Source: an uncultured Planctomycetales bacterium
Lineage (GTDB): Bacteria > Planctomycetota > Planctomycetia > Pirellulales > S012-138
Assembly (NCBI GenBank): GCA_937982665.1
Contig: CALJLD010000268.1
Location: forward strand, 1-29,161
DNA: 29,161 bases
Direction: 5' to 3'
Below, one piece after another: positions 1-8,593 of the stretch (position 1 is the stretch's first letter; every line of letters starts with the position of its first letter). Made by a program: the position numbers and the translations under genes. The notes under the pieces are model-generated. The model had not been told where the DNA came from, did not search any database, and saw only the letters and a program-made list of their open reading frames with translations.

Positions 1-1737
1 GATGCGCTACATTCGCAGGAGGAGTTTGCCTTCGCGCTCTTGCCGCTTGATCCGGGAGACCGATTCGCGCCGCCGCTGGGAATCGCCTTTTGTTGGGAGG
101 AAGGCCATGCGAGTTATGTCCCGTTGAACGAGGCGGAATGCCCTGCGGACGAATTCCTGCAGGCCGTCTGTGGAATCGAGTCAGCGACAATGATTGGCCA
201 CAATCTCAAAGCGGCCTGGTTGTCGTTGTCTGCATTGGGTGTTGCCGCACCAAAGTCAGCGTTTGATACGCAGTTGGCCAGCTACTTGCTTGACGCCGGC
301 GAGCGTGACCACAGCCTGGTTGGCGTCTCAAAGAGATATCTCGGCCGGTCGGTACCAACAAGCAAAGAGGTTCTTGGCAGTCGCAAATCGCTCGGCCAAC
401 TTTCTATTAGCGAGCAGGCAACTTTGGCCGGAACTTGGGCGGAGGCCACGATGATGTTCAAGCAAAAGCTTGAGCACCAAATGCAGCAAGCTGAATTGGA
501 AAAGTTGTTCCGTGACGTTGAATCGCCATTGATTCATGTCTTGGAGACGATGGAATCCGACGGAATCGCCTTGAACAAAGAGCGGTTGAATCAACTGAGT
601 GAGGAATTTGCAACACACATCCAGGACTTGGAGCAACAGATTCACAGCCTCGCGGGATCGGAATTCAACATCGCCAGTCCCAAACAACTGCAACAGGTCC
701 TCTTTGAACAACTTGGCTTGCCGATGCTGAAGCGTACCGCGAAGAGCGGGCCAAGCACCGACTCGGAAGTCCTGGCCGAATTAGCGGAACAGCACCCGAT
801 TGCGGCGTTGATACTTGAGCATCGGCAGTATGCAAAACTCAAGGGCACGTACCTGGACGCCTTGCCGAATCTTGTTCGCGCGGAAACCGGTCGCGTGCAT
901 GCGGACTTCAACCAGATGGTTGCGGCAACCGGTCGTCTGAGTTGCCAGGATCCTAACTTGCAGAACATTCCCATCCGCACAAACGAGGGACGGAAGATTC
1001 GCTCTGTGTTTGTCGCCAGCGAAAATGGCTGGGAGTTATTGACCGCAGATTACTCGCAAATCGAGTTGCGAGTGCTGGCGGAACTCTCAGGCGATCAAGC
1101 GCTTCGTAGCGCGTTCGAGCGCGATCAGGACATCCACACCAGCGTGGCGGCGCAGGTCTTCGGTATGAAATCGGAGGACGTCAACGCTGATCAACGGCGG
1201 CGAGCGAAGGCGGTCAACTTTGGCGTGATCTACGGACAAACGCCGTTTGGGCTTTCCAAGCAATTGGGGATTTCCACAGGCCAGGCAGCAGAATTCATTG
1301 ATGCGTATTTTGCCCAATATCCTGGCGTCGAGGCGTTCCTGGCGAAAATACTGGCGGAATGCGCAGCCAATGGATATGTTAAGACGGTGCTTGGGAGGAG
1401 GCGGTTTGTCCGCGGAATCCGGAGAAACCTGGACTCGGCGAAACGCCAACGCAATCTTCCTGAGCGAACGGCAATTAACACGGTCATACAGGGTTCGGCA
1501 GCGGACTTAATCAAGCTCGCCATGCTCCGAATCCAACAGCGTGTCATTGAACAGTCACTTCCCGCACGGTTGTTGCTTCAAATCCACGACGAATTGGTGT
1601 TTGAAGTCCCATCCAACCAAATCCAGCCGTTGGCAGAACTTGTTTCGCAAGAGATGTCACAAGTTCTTCCGTTTGAAGTCCCCTTGAAAGTTGATCTTTC
1701 TTGTGGAGCAAACCTGGCGGAAACCCATTCCTTGTAA
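1..1737 (+). CDS. polA: DNA polymerase I, C-terminal part (5' end outside window)
   Basis: Family A DNA polymerase that fills gaps in repair and Okazaki-fragment processing. The frame is open from base 1, so the N-terminus, including any 5'-nuclease domain, lies outside. The 578 visible residues align with E. coli PolA from about residue 345 to the end. Polymerase motifs are intact: motif A (ADYSQIELRV, about residue 349), motif B (RRRAKAVNFGVIYG, about 400) and motif C (QIHDELVFEV, about 527). The preceding 3'-5' exonuclease fold is recognisable, but its acidic metal ligands are gone: FAFDTET of E. coli reads FAFALLP, NLKYD reads NLKAA, and YAAEDAD reads AGTWAEA. Proofreading is therefore probably absent, as in Taq polymerase. 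It is followed by coaE and rho on the same strand, an order I associate with planctomycetes. Confidence 0.97.
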   Translation, partial: DALHSQEEFAFALLPLDPGDRFAPPLGIAFCWEEGHASYVPLNEAECPADEFLQAVCGIESATMIGHNLKAAWLSLSALGVAAPKSAFDTQLASYLLDAGERDHSLVGVSKRYLGRSVPTSKEVLGSRKSLGQLSISEQATLAGTWAEATMMFKQKLEHQMQQAELEKLFRDVESPLIHVLETMESDGIALNKERLNQLSEEFATHIQDLEQQIHSLAGSEFNIASPKQLQQVLFEQLGLPMLKRTAKSGPSTDSEVLAELAEQHPIAALILEHRQYAKLKGTYLDALPNLVRAETGRVHADFNQMVAATGRLSCQDPNLQNIPIRTNEGRKIRSVFVASENGWELLTADYSQIELRVLAELSGDQALRSAFERDQDIHTSVAAQVFGMKSEDVNADQRRRAKAVNFGVIYGQTPFGLSKQLGISTGQAAEFIDAYFAQYPGVEAFLAKILAECAANGYVKTVLGRRRFVRGIRRNLDSAKRQRNLPERTAINTVIQGSAADLIKLAMLRIQQRVIEQSLPARLLLQIHDELVFEVPSNQIQPLAELVSQEMSQVLPFEVPLKVDLSCGANLAETHSL

Positions 1738-1837
1738 CAATCCCTTCTTGCTCACGTCCAATCAAAAGATTCCATCCCTTCACAAATCCCATCCATTCAA
1801 AATCACGGAGGAACTTTCTCCCGCGCAACGGAGTATA

Positions 1838-1863
1838 AAGAGCAAGAGGTTCTGCTTGCTCTT
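1838..1863 (+). terminator. Inverted repeat downstream of polA, possible terminator
   Basis: AAGAGCAAG at 1838-1846 pairs perfectly with CTTGCTCTT at 1855-1863 around an 8-base loop, 100 bases after the polA stop. No T-run follows, so it is not a classical intrinsic terminator. It could be a 3'-end stabiliser, a Rho-assisted terminator or a protein-binding palindrome. The rest of the 307-base polA-coaE gap holds nothing else I can support. Confidence 0.4.
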
Positions 1864-2044
1864 AACCGCGAGAGAGTCTGGCAATCTCAAGCTTTGCACC
1901 AAACGGCATTGCAAGAGTTGTCATCCCATCCAAGACGCCACACCTGAACTTTTCTCGGTTAAGCGGCATTGATGTGTTGCACTTTGATGTGCATATCACA
2001 CCTTTGTCTGCGATGCCTAATTCCAATTGACGAGTTTTCTGGCA

Positions 2045-2677
2045 ATGAGCGCGCGCGGAAAGCGGCCGTTTGTTATCGGACTTGTCGGTGGGATCGCTAG
2101 TGGAAAGTCATTTGTGGCGCGAACGTTGTCCCAGTGGGGAGCGTCCGTTTTTGATGCGGATGTTGCCGGACACCAGGCACTTAAGAATGAATCGGTCAAA
2201 AGGGCAATTCGCCAACGTTGGGGCGATGAGGTCTTTGACGAGAAACAAGAAGTTGACAGAAAGTCCTTGGCGCAATTTGTCTTTGCGCCAGGCCAGCAAG
2301 GTAAAGCTGACTTAATTTTTTTGGAGGAACTCACACACCCTGTTATCAGTCAATTGATGCATCAGGCATTGGAGGATTCTGGCAAAGCGAATTCGCAAGT
2401 GTTTGTCCTCGACGCTCCAGTGATGCTCAAAGCCGGCTGGAATGAGGAGTGCGATGACATCCTGTTTGTTGATGCCCCCAGAGAGGTACGTCTGCGGCGC
2501 GCCAGCGAACGTGGGTGGTCTGAAAGCCAGTTTTCCGCACGTGAGTCGGCACAAGAATTGCTTGATGAGAAACGCCGAATTGCGACCGTTTTTATCGAAA
2601 ACTCCGGAAATGAAGACCAAACTCGCCAGCAGTTATCCGAATACTGGCATGACCGCTTTGGCGTCAAACCTTTTTGA
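2045..2677 (+). CDS. coaE: Dephospho-CoA kinase
   Basis: Phosphorylates dephospho-CoA at the ribose 3'-hydroxyl, the last step of coenzyme A synthesis, in the cytosol. The 210-residue product has the usual family length. The P-loop GGIASGKS lies at about residues 15-22, followed by FDADVAGHQAL, which corresponds to the family's DAD segment. LTHPVISQLM matches the conserved HP region, and VLDAPVML with the later VDAPREVRLRR correspond to the core strands and LID region. The ATG at 2045 is preferred; the frame also opens with a TTG at 2027, which would add six residues before the P-loop strand. No good Shine-Dalgarno is visible. It sits between polA and rho on the same strand. Confidence 0.93.
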   Translation: MSARGKRPFVIGLVGGIASGKSFVARTLSQWGASVFDADVAGHQALKNESVKRAIRQRWGDEVFDEKQEVDRKSLAQFVFAPGQQGKADLIFLEELTHPVISQLMHQALEDSGKANSQVFVLDAPVMLKAGWNEECDDILFVDAPREVRLRRASERGWSESQFSARESAQELLDEKRRIATVFIENSGNEDQTRQQLSEYWHDRFGVKPF

Positions 2678-2999
2678 AAAGTTTGCCGAAACCTTGCTTA
2701 GATGACCACAATTCTCATTAGGAGAGTTTCGTTGCTCTGAAGAGTTACCTTCGCACATCCCCTTCCAACAATCGCCACGGCCGCATTCTCAGATCAATCG
2801 CAACTCTTGATCTACAGAACTGCCGCATCCTAAAGCCGATTCCCCGCGATACTCAACAAGACACGAATCCTGAACACAACCCACTTCACCGCGCACAAAC
2901 CTTTCACATTTCCATCCCCTCCTCGAAGTTCCCTTCGTTTGGCGCAAAACTGAACAGTCCTTCCTGACTCCCTCACCTCAATTCACTTTCTAACGATCC
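2678..2999 (+). promoter_or_regulatory. C-rich, G-poor leader of rho; candidate rut autoregulatory region
   Basis: This 322-base gap has no plausible gene. The last 180 bases before the rho start (2821-3000) contain about 70 C and 21 G by my count, and the final 120 about 48 C and 12 G. They have pyrimidine clusters and little obvious secondary structure. High-C, low-G unstructured RNA is the known signature of Rho utilisation (rut) sites, and rho of E. coli is autoregulated by attenuation in its leader. The skew ends abruptly at the proposed start codon. The function is inferred. Confidence 0.5.
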
Positions 3000-5015
3000 A
3001 TGGGACGCAACACGCGCTTGCCTGCGCGCCTGCATGCCTTTGGGGCCAAGATCATGACGACAAGCAAGAAGAATAGTGGCGGCAAGCGTGCTCGCTCCAG
3101 CAATGGGCAGGGCAGCAGTGGGTCTACGCCTAATGGACAAAACGGCAATCGACAAACTGGCAACGGCCGCTCGTCCCGCCGCGACCAAGATGAGAATTCC
3201 CAAAAACCAAGTGCGCTCGATCCCGGCGCGGAATTGGATCAAGCCTCTGCGGATGACATGATGTTGGACACTGAGTTAGAAAGCAATCGGCCGAAGTCTT
3301 CCGAAGAAGGTGTCGATCCGGACGCCACCGTGGAGGGTTCGATCGACGGCTTGGGGCTTTCTGACTTTGTGCGGCAATATCAGCAGGAACAAAGCCAGAA
3401 CAAGAAGCGGTCCGGCAAAGCTGACGGCAACAGCAAAACATCCAGCGACAAGTCATCCGGTAGCAAAGGTCAAGAGAGCGAAAAGAAAAAGCCGCGGCCA
3501 AAATACACAGCTCGTGGTTCCGCCACGGGAGCATCCTCAACAAAAAGCGACCGCGACTCCGGCGGAGTGGGCAACATCCCCCAAGCTCCGTCCGTGCCGG
3601 CCAACAAACAGTCAGGTCACGGCGCTGATCGCCGCGCGGACGAACGTGCCGATCGCGCTGTAGAAGAGGAATATCAAGCGCTACTGGATGAGCATGCCGA
3701 AGAAGCGGATGCCGAAACCAACGAGCGCTACGAGCGCGTCAAACGCGGCACGGTTCATATCTCTGAACTGCAGCGCATGACCGTTGCGGATCTCCTGGCC
3801 GAAGCGAAAGCCGATGGCATTCCCGATGTCAAAGGTCTGAAGAAGCAGGACCTGATCTATCGCATCATTCAAGAGCGCGTCAAGCTCAACGGGCTCTTAT
3901 ACGGTGAAGGAACGCTGGAGATACTGCCTGATGGTTTTGGCTTCTTGCGAAGCCCTGACTATCACTATCTCTCGTGCCCTGATGACATTTATGTTTCGCC
4001 CAGCCAGATTCGGCGATTTGGTTTGCAGACTGGTGCGGTGATCTCCGGTCAGATTCGGCCGCCCAAGGAGAATGAGCGCTACTTTGCTTTGTTGCGCGTT
4101 GAATTCATCAACAATGAGCACCCCAATGCACTGGCAGAGCGAGTCGCCTTTGATGACCTGACGCCAATGCACCCGGACACGCGGCTGATGCTCGAGACCG
4201 AGCCGCACGAGGTGGAGATGCGCGTCGTTGACTTGATTGCTCCCATTGGTCTGGGTCAGCGGGGATTGATCGTCAGTCCGCCACGCGCAGGCAAGACAAT
4301 CTTGCTGCAGAAGATGGCACAAGCTGCGCTCAAGAATCATCCGCAGGCGTATGTCATCATGCTCCTGATTGATGAGCGGCCGGAAGAAGTCACCGACATG
4401 GAGCGGCAGGTCAAAGGTGACCGCTGCGAAGTCATCAGTTCCACTTTCGATGAAGCCACGGGGCGTCACGTGCAAGTTTCCGAGATGGTCTTGGAAAAGG
4501 CCAAACGGATGGTTGAGTACGGCGTTGACGTGATCATCTTCCTCGACTCCATCACACGGTTGGCTCGTGCGTGGAATGCTGAGTGTCCTAACTCCGGCAA
4601 GTTGCTCACAGGCGGCCTTGACGCGAATGCGCTGCAGAAGCCCAAGCGATTCTTTGGGGCAGCCCGCAAAGTGGAGGAAGGCGGTTCGCTGACGATTATC
4701 GGCACGGCGCTTGTGGATACCGGCAGCAAGATGGACGACGTCATCTTCGAAGAATTCAAAGGAACCGGCAACTTGGAAATCGTCCTGGATCGAGCGCTGG
4801 TCGATAAGCGAATCTGGCCGGCCATTGACATCAATCGCAGCGGAACGCGCCGCGAAGAAAAGCTCATGGACCCGGAAGAGCATCGCCGCGTTTGCATGTT
4901 GCGCAGGGTGCTCAACGACATGAACTCTCCCGAAGCGATGGAGTTGCTGGTGGGCCGCTTGCGAAAGACCAAAACCAACGCAGAATTCCTGATGAACATG
5001 AACGCCAAGACCTGA
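3000..5015 (+). CDS. rho: Transcription termination factor Rho with long disordered N-terminal extension
   Basis: Hexameric RNA-dependent ATPase/helicase that terminates transcription. Residues 1 to about 250 are low-complexity (Ser, Gly, Lys, Asn, Gln, Asp, Glu) and probably disordered. The Rho N-terminal helical domain follows from about 253 (ISELQRMTVADLLAEAK), then the cold-shock-like primary RNA-binding fold with LPDGFGFLRSP near 310. The ATPase core has Walker A SPPRAGKT (about 425-433), Walker B VIIFLDSITRLA (about 511), the Q-loop region (LTGGLDANALQKPKRFFGAA) and the C-terminal RREEKL. At 671 residues it is far longer than the 419 of E. coli Rho because of the extension. An in-frame ATG at 3054 is an alternative start. 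I chose 3000 because the C-rich, G-poor leader composition ends there, but neither has a good Shine-Dalgarno. Confidence 0.96.
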   Translation: MGRNTRLPARLHAFGAKIMTTSKKNSGGKRARSSNGQGSSGSTPNGQNGNRQTGNGRSSRRDQDENSQKPSALDPGAELDQASADDMMLDTELESNRPKSSEEGVDPDATVEGSIDGLGLSDFVRQYQQEQSQNKKRSGKADGNSKTSSDKSSGSKGQESEKKKPRPKYTARGSATGASSTKSDRDSGGVGNIPQAPSVPANKQSGHGADRRADERADRAVEEEYQALLDEHAEEADAETNERYERVKRGTVHISELQRMTVADLLAEAKADGIPDVKGLKKQDLIYRIIQERVKLNGLLYGEGTLEILPDGFGFLRSPDYHYLSCPDDIYVSPSQIRRFGLQTGAVISGQIRPPKENERYFALLRVEFINNEHPNALAERVAFDDLTPMHPDTRLMLETEPHEVEMRVVDLIAPIGLGQRGLIVSPPRAGKTILLQKMAQAALKNHPQAYVIMLLIDERPEEVTDMERQVKGDRCEVISSTFDEATGRHVQVSEMVLEKAKRMVEYGVDVIIFLDSITRLARAWNAECPNSGKLLTGGLDANALQKPKRFFGAARKVEEGGSLTIIGTALVDTGSKMDDVIFEEFKGTGNLEIVLDRALVDKRIWPAIDINRSGTRREEKLMDPEEHRRVCMLRRVLNDMNSPEAMELLVGRLRKTKTNAEFLMNMNAKT

Positions 5016-5085
5016 CGTTGGCGAACTCGGCAACACGCCGAACTCCCGTCCGCTTCTATTTGTCCCGCCTTAAGAGTTTCCCGCC

Positions 5086-5859
5086 TTGCTGACCAAACGT
5101 GTGATTCCCTGCCTTGACGTGGACCGAGGCCGCGTCGTCAAAGGGACCAACTTCCTTAACTTGCGCGATGCCGGTGATCCGGTCGAGGTCGCTGCGCGCT
5201 ACGAGGCAGAAGGCGCTGACGAACTTGTCTTTCTGGACATCACCGCCAGCCACGAAGGTCGCGAGATCATGTTGGACGTTGTCCGCAGAACGGCGGACGT
5301 AGTCTTCATGCCGTTGACTGTGGGAGGCGGAATCCGCTCGCTGGATGACATCAGGGCACTGCTGAACGCCGGCTGTGACAAAGTCAGCATCAATTCCGCC
5401 GCGGTCAAAGATCCAGACTTTGTCCACCAAGCGGCATTGCGCTTCGGTAGTCAATGCGTTGTGGTTAACATTGATCCCAAACGAGTGCAGAGGGACACCG
5501 AACAGGCCTTTGAAGTCCATATCAACGGTGGACGCGTGCCCACAGGGTTGGAAGCCGTCCCCTGGGCAAAAGAGGTTGAGCGGCTGGGAGCGGGCGAAAT
5601 TGTCCTCACTTCCATGGATGCCGACGGCACCAAGTCCGGTTATGATATAGAGATCACATCTGCCGTCTCACAAGCGGTTTCCGTGCCAGTGGTCGCCAGC
5701 GGCGGCGCGGGACACCCGGACCACCTTGCCGAGGTTATCATCAATGGCAAGGCTGACGCCGCTTTGGCAGCCAGCATTTTTCACTTCGGCGAATTCACCA
5801 TTCGCGAAACCAAACAAATCATGGCCGCGCGCGGAATCCCTGTGCGGCTGGAAGATTGA
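5086..5859 (+). CDS. hisF: Imidazole glycerol phosphate synthase cyclase subunit
   Basis: With HisH it converts PRFAR plus ammonia to imidazole glycerol phosphate and AICAR, linking histidine and purine synthesis. The 257-residue (beta/alpha)8 barrel is full length. Catalytic Asp11 is in IPCLDVDRGRVVKG and catalytic Asp130 in VVVNIDPKR, at exactly the positions known for this family. Phosphate-binding glycines occur in TVGGGIRS and VASGGAGHPDH. The start is TTG: the family's conserved beginning (M-L-x-K-R-x-I-P-C-L-D) fits this codon exactly. No other his gene is in the window, so it is not in a his operon here. It follows rho by 70 bases. Confidence 0.97.
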   Translation: MLTKRVIPCLDVDRGRVVKGTNFLNLRDAGDPVEVAARYEAEGADELVFLDITASHEGREIMLDVVRRTADVVFMPLTVGGGIRSLDDIRALLNAGCDKVSINSAAVKDPDFVHQAALRFGSQCVVVNIDPKRVQRDTEQAFEVHINGGRVPTGLEAVPWAKEVERLGAGEIVLTSMDADGTKSGYDIEITSAVSQAVSVPVVASGGAGHPDHLAEVIINGKADAALAASIFHFGEFTIRETKQIMAARGIPVRLED

Positions 5860-5919
5860 AATCGAAAGTTGTGCGACGCGGTCGCGCAACCCACACCTGA
5901 AGAGACGCGGAGTAAATCC

Positions 5920-7074
5920 ATGTCCATTGCCGAAAACACCCCGGACGCTCATTTGGGCGCAACACGCACCGATGTCGATCCGCCGATCAACAAATTCTTT
6001 CGGGCGACAATCCGCCTCGAAGGCAGCGACTTGCACATGAAAGCAGGCAAGCCGCCGCATGTTCGCGTCAAAGGATCGTTACGTCCCTTGGACGTGGATC
6101 CCATTGATGATCAGACCATGCATGACCTGATTTACGGCATCATGGGTGAACGCGCACGCAAGCAGATGATCGATGACGGCGGCGCGGACTTCGCGCATAC
6201 CGTTGAAGAGAAAGGCGCTCTCTGGCGCTTTCGCGTCAACGTGTTGCAGCAATGCGGTCATCCGGGTCTTGTCGCACGACGCGTCAACAACTGGATTCCG
6301 GATTTCGCCGGATTGAACTTGCCGCCATCGGTGGAGAAGCTCTGCCATTTTGATCAGGGCATGGTGCTGTTGGCCGGAGTCACAGGTTCCGGAAAAACAA
6401 CAACAATTGCCTCGATGTTGCAGTGGATCAATCAGCGCTATCCCAAGCACATCCTGACATTGGAAGATCCAATTGAATATCTCTTCCGTGATGAAAAGTG
6501 CCTGGTCAATCAGCGCGAGATCGGTTTGGATGTCAAGGATTTCGCCATCGGCATGAAGCACGCGGTTCGTGAAGATCCAGATATTATGCTCGTGGGAGAA
6601 ATGCGTGATGCCGAATCTTTCATGACGGCCATTCACGCCGCCGAGACCGGCCACCTGGTGTTCGCGACCATTCACGCGTCGTCCGCACCTTCGACCATCG
6701 GCCGTATTTTGGATTTGTTCCCGCAAGATATGCATAAGGCGCTGCGCAGCGCGATCGCCTTCAACATGCGCGGCATCATTGCCCAAAAGCTGTTGCCGTC
6801 CATCGCCGAAGGTGTGCATCGCGTACCGACCATCGAAATGATGTTCTTCACCGGTACCGTTAAGAAACTGATCCTTGAAGAACAAGACGCCAAGCTCGCG
6901 GATGCCATTCGTATCGGCATGGCCGAAGGCATGATCGACTTCACGCACAGTTTGAAAGACCTGGTCGATCGAGACTTGATTGATCGGGCGACCGCTTTTG
7001 AGGTTGCGCCAAATGTTGACGCCCTCAAAATGGCGCTCAAGGGCATCAGCGTCTCCCAACCAGGTATCCTGTAG
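5920..7074 (+). CDS. pilT: PilT-type twisting motility (pilus retraction) ATPase
   Basis: Cytoplasmic hexameric ATPase of the secretion superfamily. PilT proteins disassemble type IV pili, giving twitching motility and DNA uptake. The 384 residues show the N-terminal PAS-like domain with SDLHMKAGKPPHVRVKG (about 36-52), Walker A GVTGSGKTTT (153-162), Asp box ILTLEDPIEY (178-187), Walker B PDIMLVGEMRD (220-230) and His box ETGHLVFATIH (242-252). A segment resembling the PilT AIRNLIRE motif (VKKLILEEQ) lies nearer the C-terminus. GGAG at 5909-5912, seven bases before the ATG at 5920, supports this start over an upstream in-frame TTG at 5869. A degenerate GspE/PilB-like gene follows. No pilin or inner-membrane platform gene is in the window, so the pilus system it serves is unknown. 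Confidence 0.9.
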   Translation: MSIAENTPDAHLGATRTDVDPPINKFFRATIRLEGSDLHMKAGKPPHVRVKGSLRPLDVDPIDDQTMHDLIYGIMGERARKQMIDDGGADFAHTVEEKGALWRFRVNVLQQCGHPGLVARRVNNWIPDFAGLNLPPSVEKLCHFDQGMVLLAGVTGSGKTTTIASMLQWINQRYPKHILTLEDPIEYLFRDEKCLVNQREIGLDVKDFAIGMKHAVREDPDIMLVGEMRDAESFMTAIHAAETGHLVFATIHASSAPSTIGRILDLFPQDMHKALRSAIAFNMRGIIAQKLLPSIAEGVHRVPTIEMMFFTGTVKKLILEEQDAKLADAIRIGMAEGMIDFTHSLKDLVDRDLIDRATAFEVAPNVDALKMALKGISVSQPGIL

Positions 7075-7239
7075 TTTTTGCGTTGTTACATCGTCGCAGC
7101 GCCTCACCGCGGCATTGCGGCAACGGCTCGCGGCGGGATCATGTTTGGCCCCAAGCGCAAGACGAGTGTCGCCATGTGGGCGCGGTCTCGCAAGTCGCCG
7201 TTATTCAAACCTGTGGTCTAAGTTTGAGGATTACCTGCG

Positions 7240-8559
7240 GTGGCCTTTCGCGTATCTTTTGGCAAACCGCCTGCGGAAGCCGCCCCGTCCGTTCATTTTC
7301 GCCCTGCGGGCAATGACGAACGCTCGCGCAATATCAATCTGTTGAAAGCGCGTCGCTTCGGGGCGTTTGAGATTGCTACAAATCTCTTCCACCAGGTGGC
7401 ATCACTTGGCGCCGCCAACGTGCAAGTGGACCGGACCAGCGCCGGATCCACCATCACCGTCGAAGTCGATGGAATCACGCACGCGTTACCAGCGTTGGAT
7501 CTCGCCACGGCAACAGCATTGGTGAGTTCCTTCAAGCAGTTGGCAGGCATCACGGCGCAGGAAGTACGTTGGCGGCAAAGTGGCCAATTCACGGCCATCA
7601 TCAAGAACAAGTCCTGGGAGTGTACGGTTGTCAGCTCCGGCATCCCTTCCGGCGAACGCACACAGTTGCTGCTGGACGCCGGCAAGGCGGAGTTTGCAAA
7701 CCTCGCGGCGGCGTCTGTCTCCGAGCCTTTGCAAAAGAGAATGCGCGCTTCGTTGGCCGCCGAGTCCGGCTTGCTCCTTTTCTCCGCACCGCCGCAATCG
7801 GGGATGACGGAGCTTCTCGAAACGGCGGTCCGCGATTCAGATCGCTTTCAGCGCAGCTACTACTTGCTGGAAAACAGCCGTCGGCCGCGTCCCGACATCG
7901 AGAACGTCGCCACGCGGAAGTTTGATGGTTCGACGGTCACCATTGATTCCCTGTTGCGCTCAATCGCCAAAGAGCACCCTGATGTCTTGATTGTCCCTGA
8001 AATTGACGATGCCGAAATCGTCGATTCCCTGACGTCACAGCCAGCCCAGGGCAGGCTTGCCATCGGTGGCGTTTTGGCAAATGATGCCCCTGAGACGCTG
8101 CTGCGGGTTCTCGCAACGCGCTGCAACGCCAGGCGTTTTGCGGGTGAAGTCACAGCTGTGGCCAACGCGCGATTGCTTCGGAAGCTTTGCGTGACTTGCC
8201 GACAGCCATACTTGCCATCACCACAAATGGTGATGGAGTTGAATCTGGCGATAGGAGAAACCCAAGCATTGTTTCGCCCAAGCGGAACAATTCCCGGCGA
8301 ACGCGATGAACCCATGACGTGCCCTGCGTGTGGCGGATTGGGCTACCGAGGCCGCGCTGCTGTGATTCAATGGATGGAAGTCAGCGACGAAATGCGAGCA
8401 ACCATGTTGGGTTCAAGCGACGATCACTTGCAACTGCTTCGCGAACAAGCCGCGGCGGCAGGAATGACCCCGCATCTTGCCGAAGCCGCCACTTTGGCCG
8501 CGGCGGGAATTACCAGCGTTGAAGAAATCGTGCGCGTGCTGCGCACACCGCGCGATTGA
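7240..8559 (+). CDS. GspE/PilB-like protein with degenerate ATPase motifs
   Basis: Homologous to type II secretion/type IV pilus assembly ATPases but probably catalytically dead. The N2-like domain is visible (AANVQVDRTSAGSTITVEVDG corresponds to the family's SDIHIEP...VRxRIDG). The Walker A position reads APPQSGMT (183-190), without the essential Lys. The Asp box reads YLLENSRRP, and the His box reads QGRLAIGGVLAN, without His. Walker B PDVLIVPEID (247-256) keeps its Glu. The GspE zinc-binding tetracysteine is preserved (C317, C320, C361, C364), as is the following GYRGRAAV. Start GTG with GAGGA nine bases upstream (7226-7230). It lies 165 bases after pilT, so it may be a regulatory or structural partner of an active ATPase. 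That role is inferred. Confidence 0.82.
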   Translation: MAFRVSFGKPPAEAAPSVHFRPAGNDERSRNINLLKARRFGAFEIATNLFHQVASLGAANVQVDRTSAGSTITVEVDGITHALPALDLATATALVSSFKQLAGITAQEVRWRQSGQFTAIIKNKSWECTVVSSGIPSGERTQLLLDAGKAEFANLAAASVSEPLQKRMRASLAAESGLLLFSAPPQSGMTELLETAVRDSDRFQRSYYLLENSRRPRPDIENVATRKFDGSTVTIDSLLRSIAKEHPDVLIVPEIDDAEIVDSLTSQPAQGRLAIGGVLANDAPETLLRVLATRCNARRFAGEVTAVANARLLRKLCVTCRQPYLPSPQMVMELNLAIGETQALFRPSGTIPGERDEPMTCPACGGLGYRGRAAVIQWMEVSDEMRATMLGSSDDHLQLLREQAAAAGMTPHLAEAATLAAAGITSVEEIVRVLRTPRD

Positions 8560-8593
8560 TGCCGAACATCTCAAGACTTGCCGCCGCAGATTC

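Noticed and set aside
1691..1972. 93-codon + frame overlapping the polA end
   Set aside because: Starts inside polA in another frame, has no motif and no ribosome binding site.
3897..5036. 379-codon open frame on the - strand within rho
   Set aside because: It lies wholly antisense to the highly conserved Rho ATPase core and encodes no recognisable domain; it is an effect of codon bias in rho.
6079..7107. 342-codon open frame on the - strand opposite pilT
   Set aside because: Antisense to a clear PilT gene, His/Gln-rich with no family pattern; a composition artefact.
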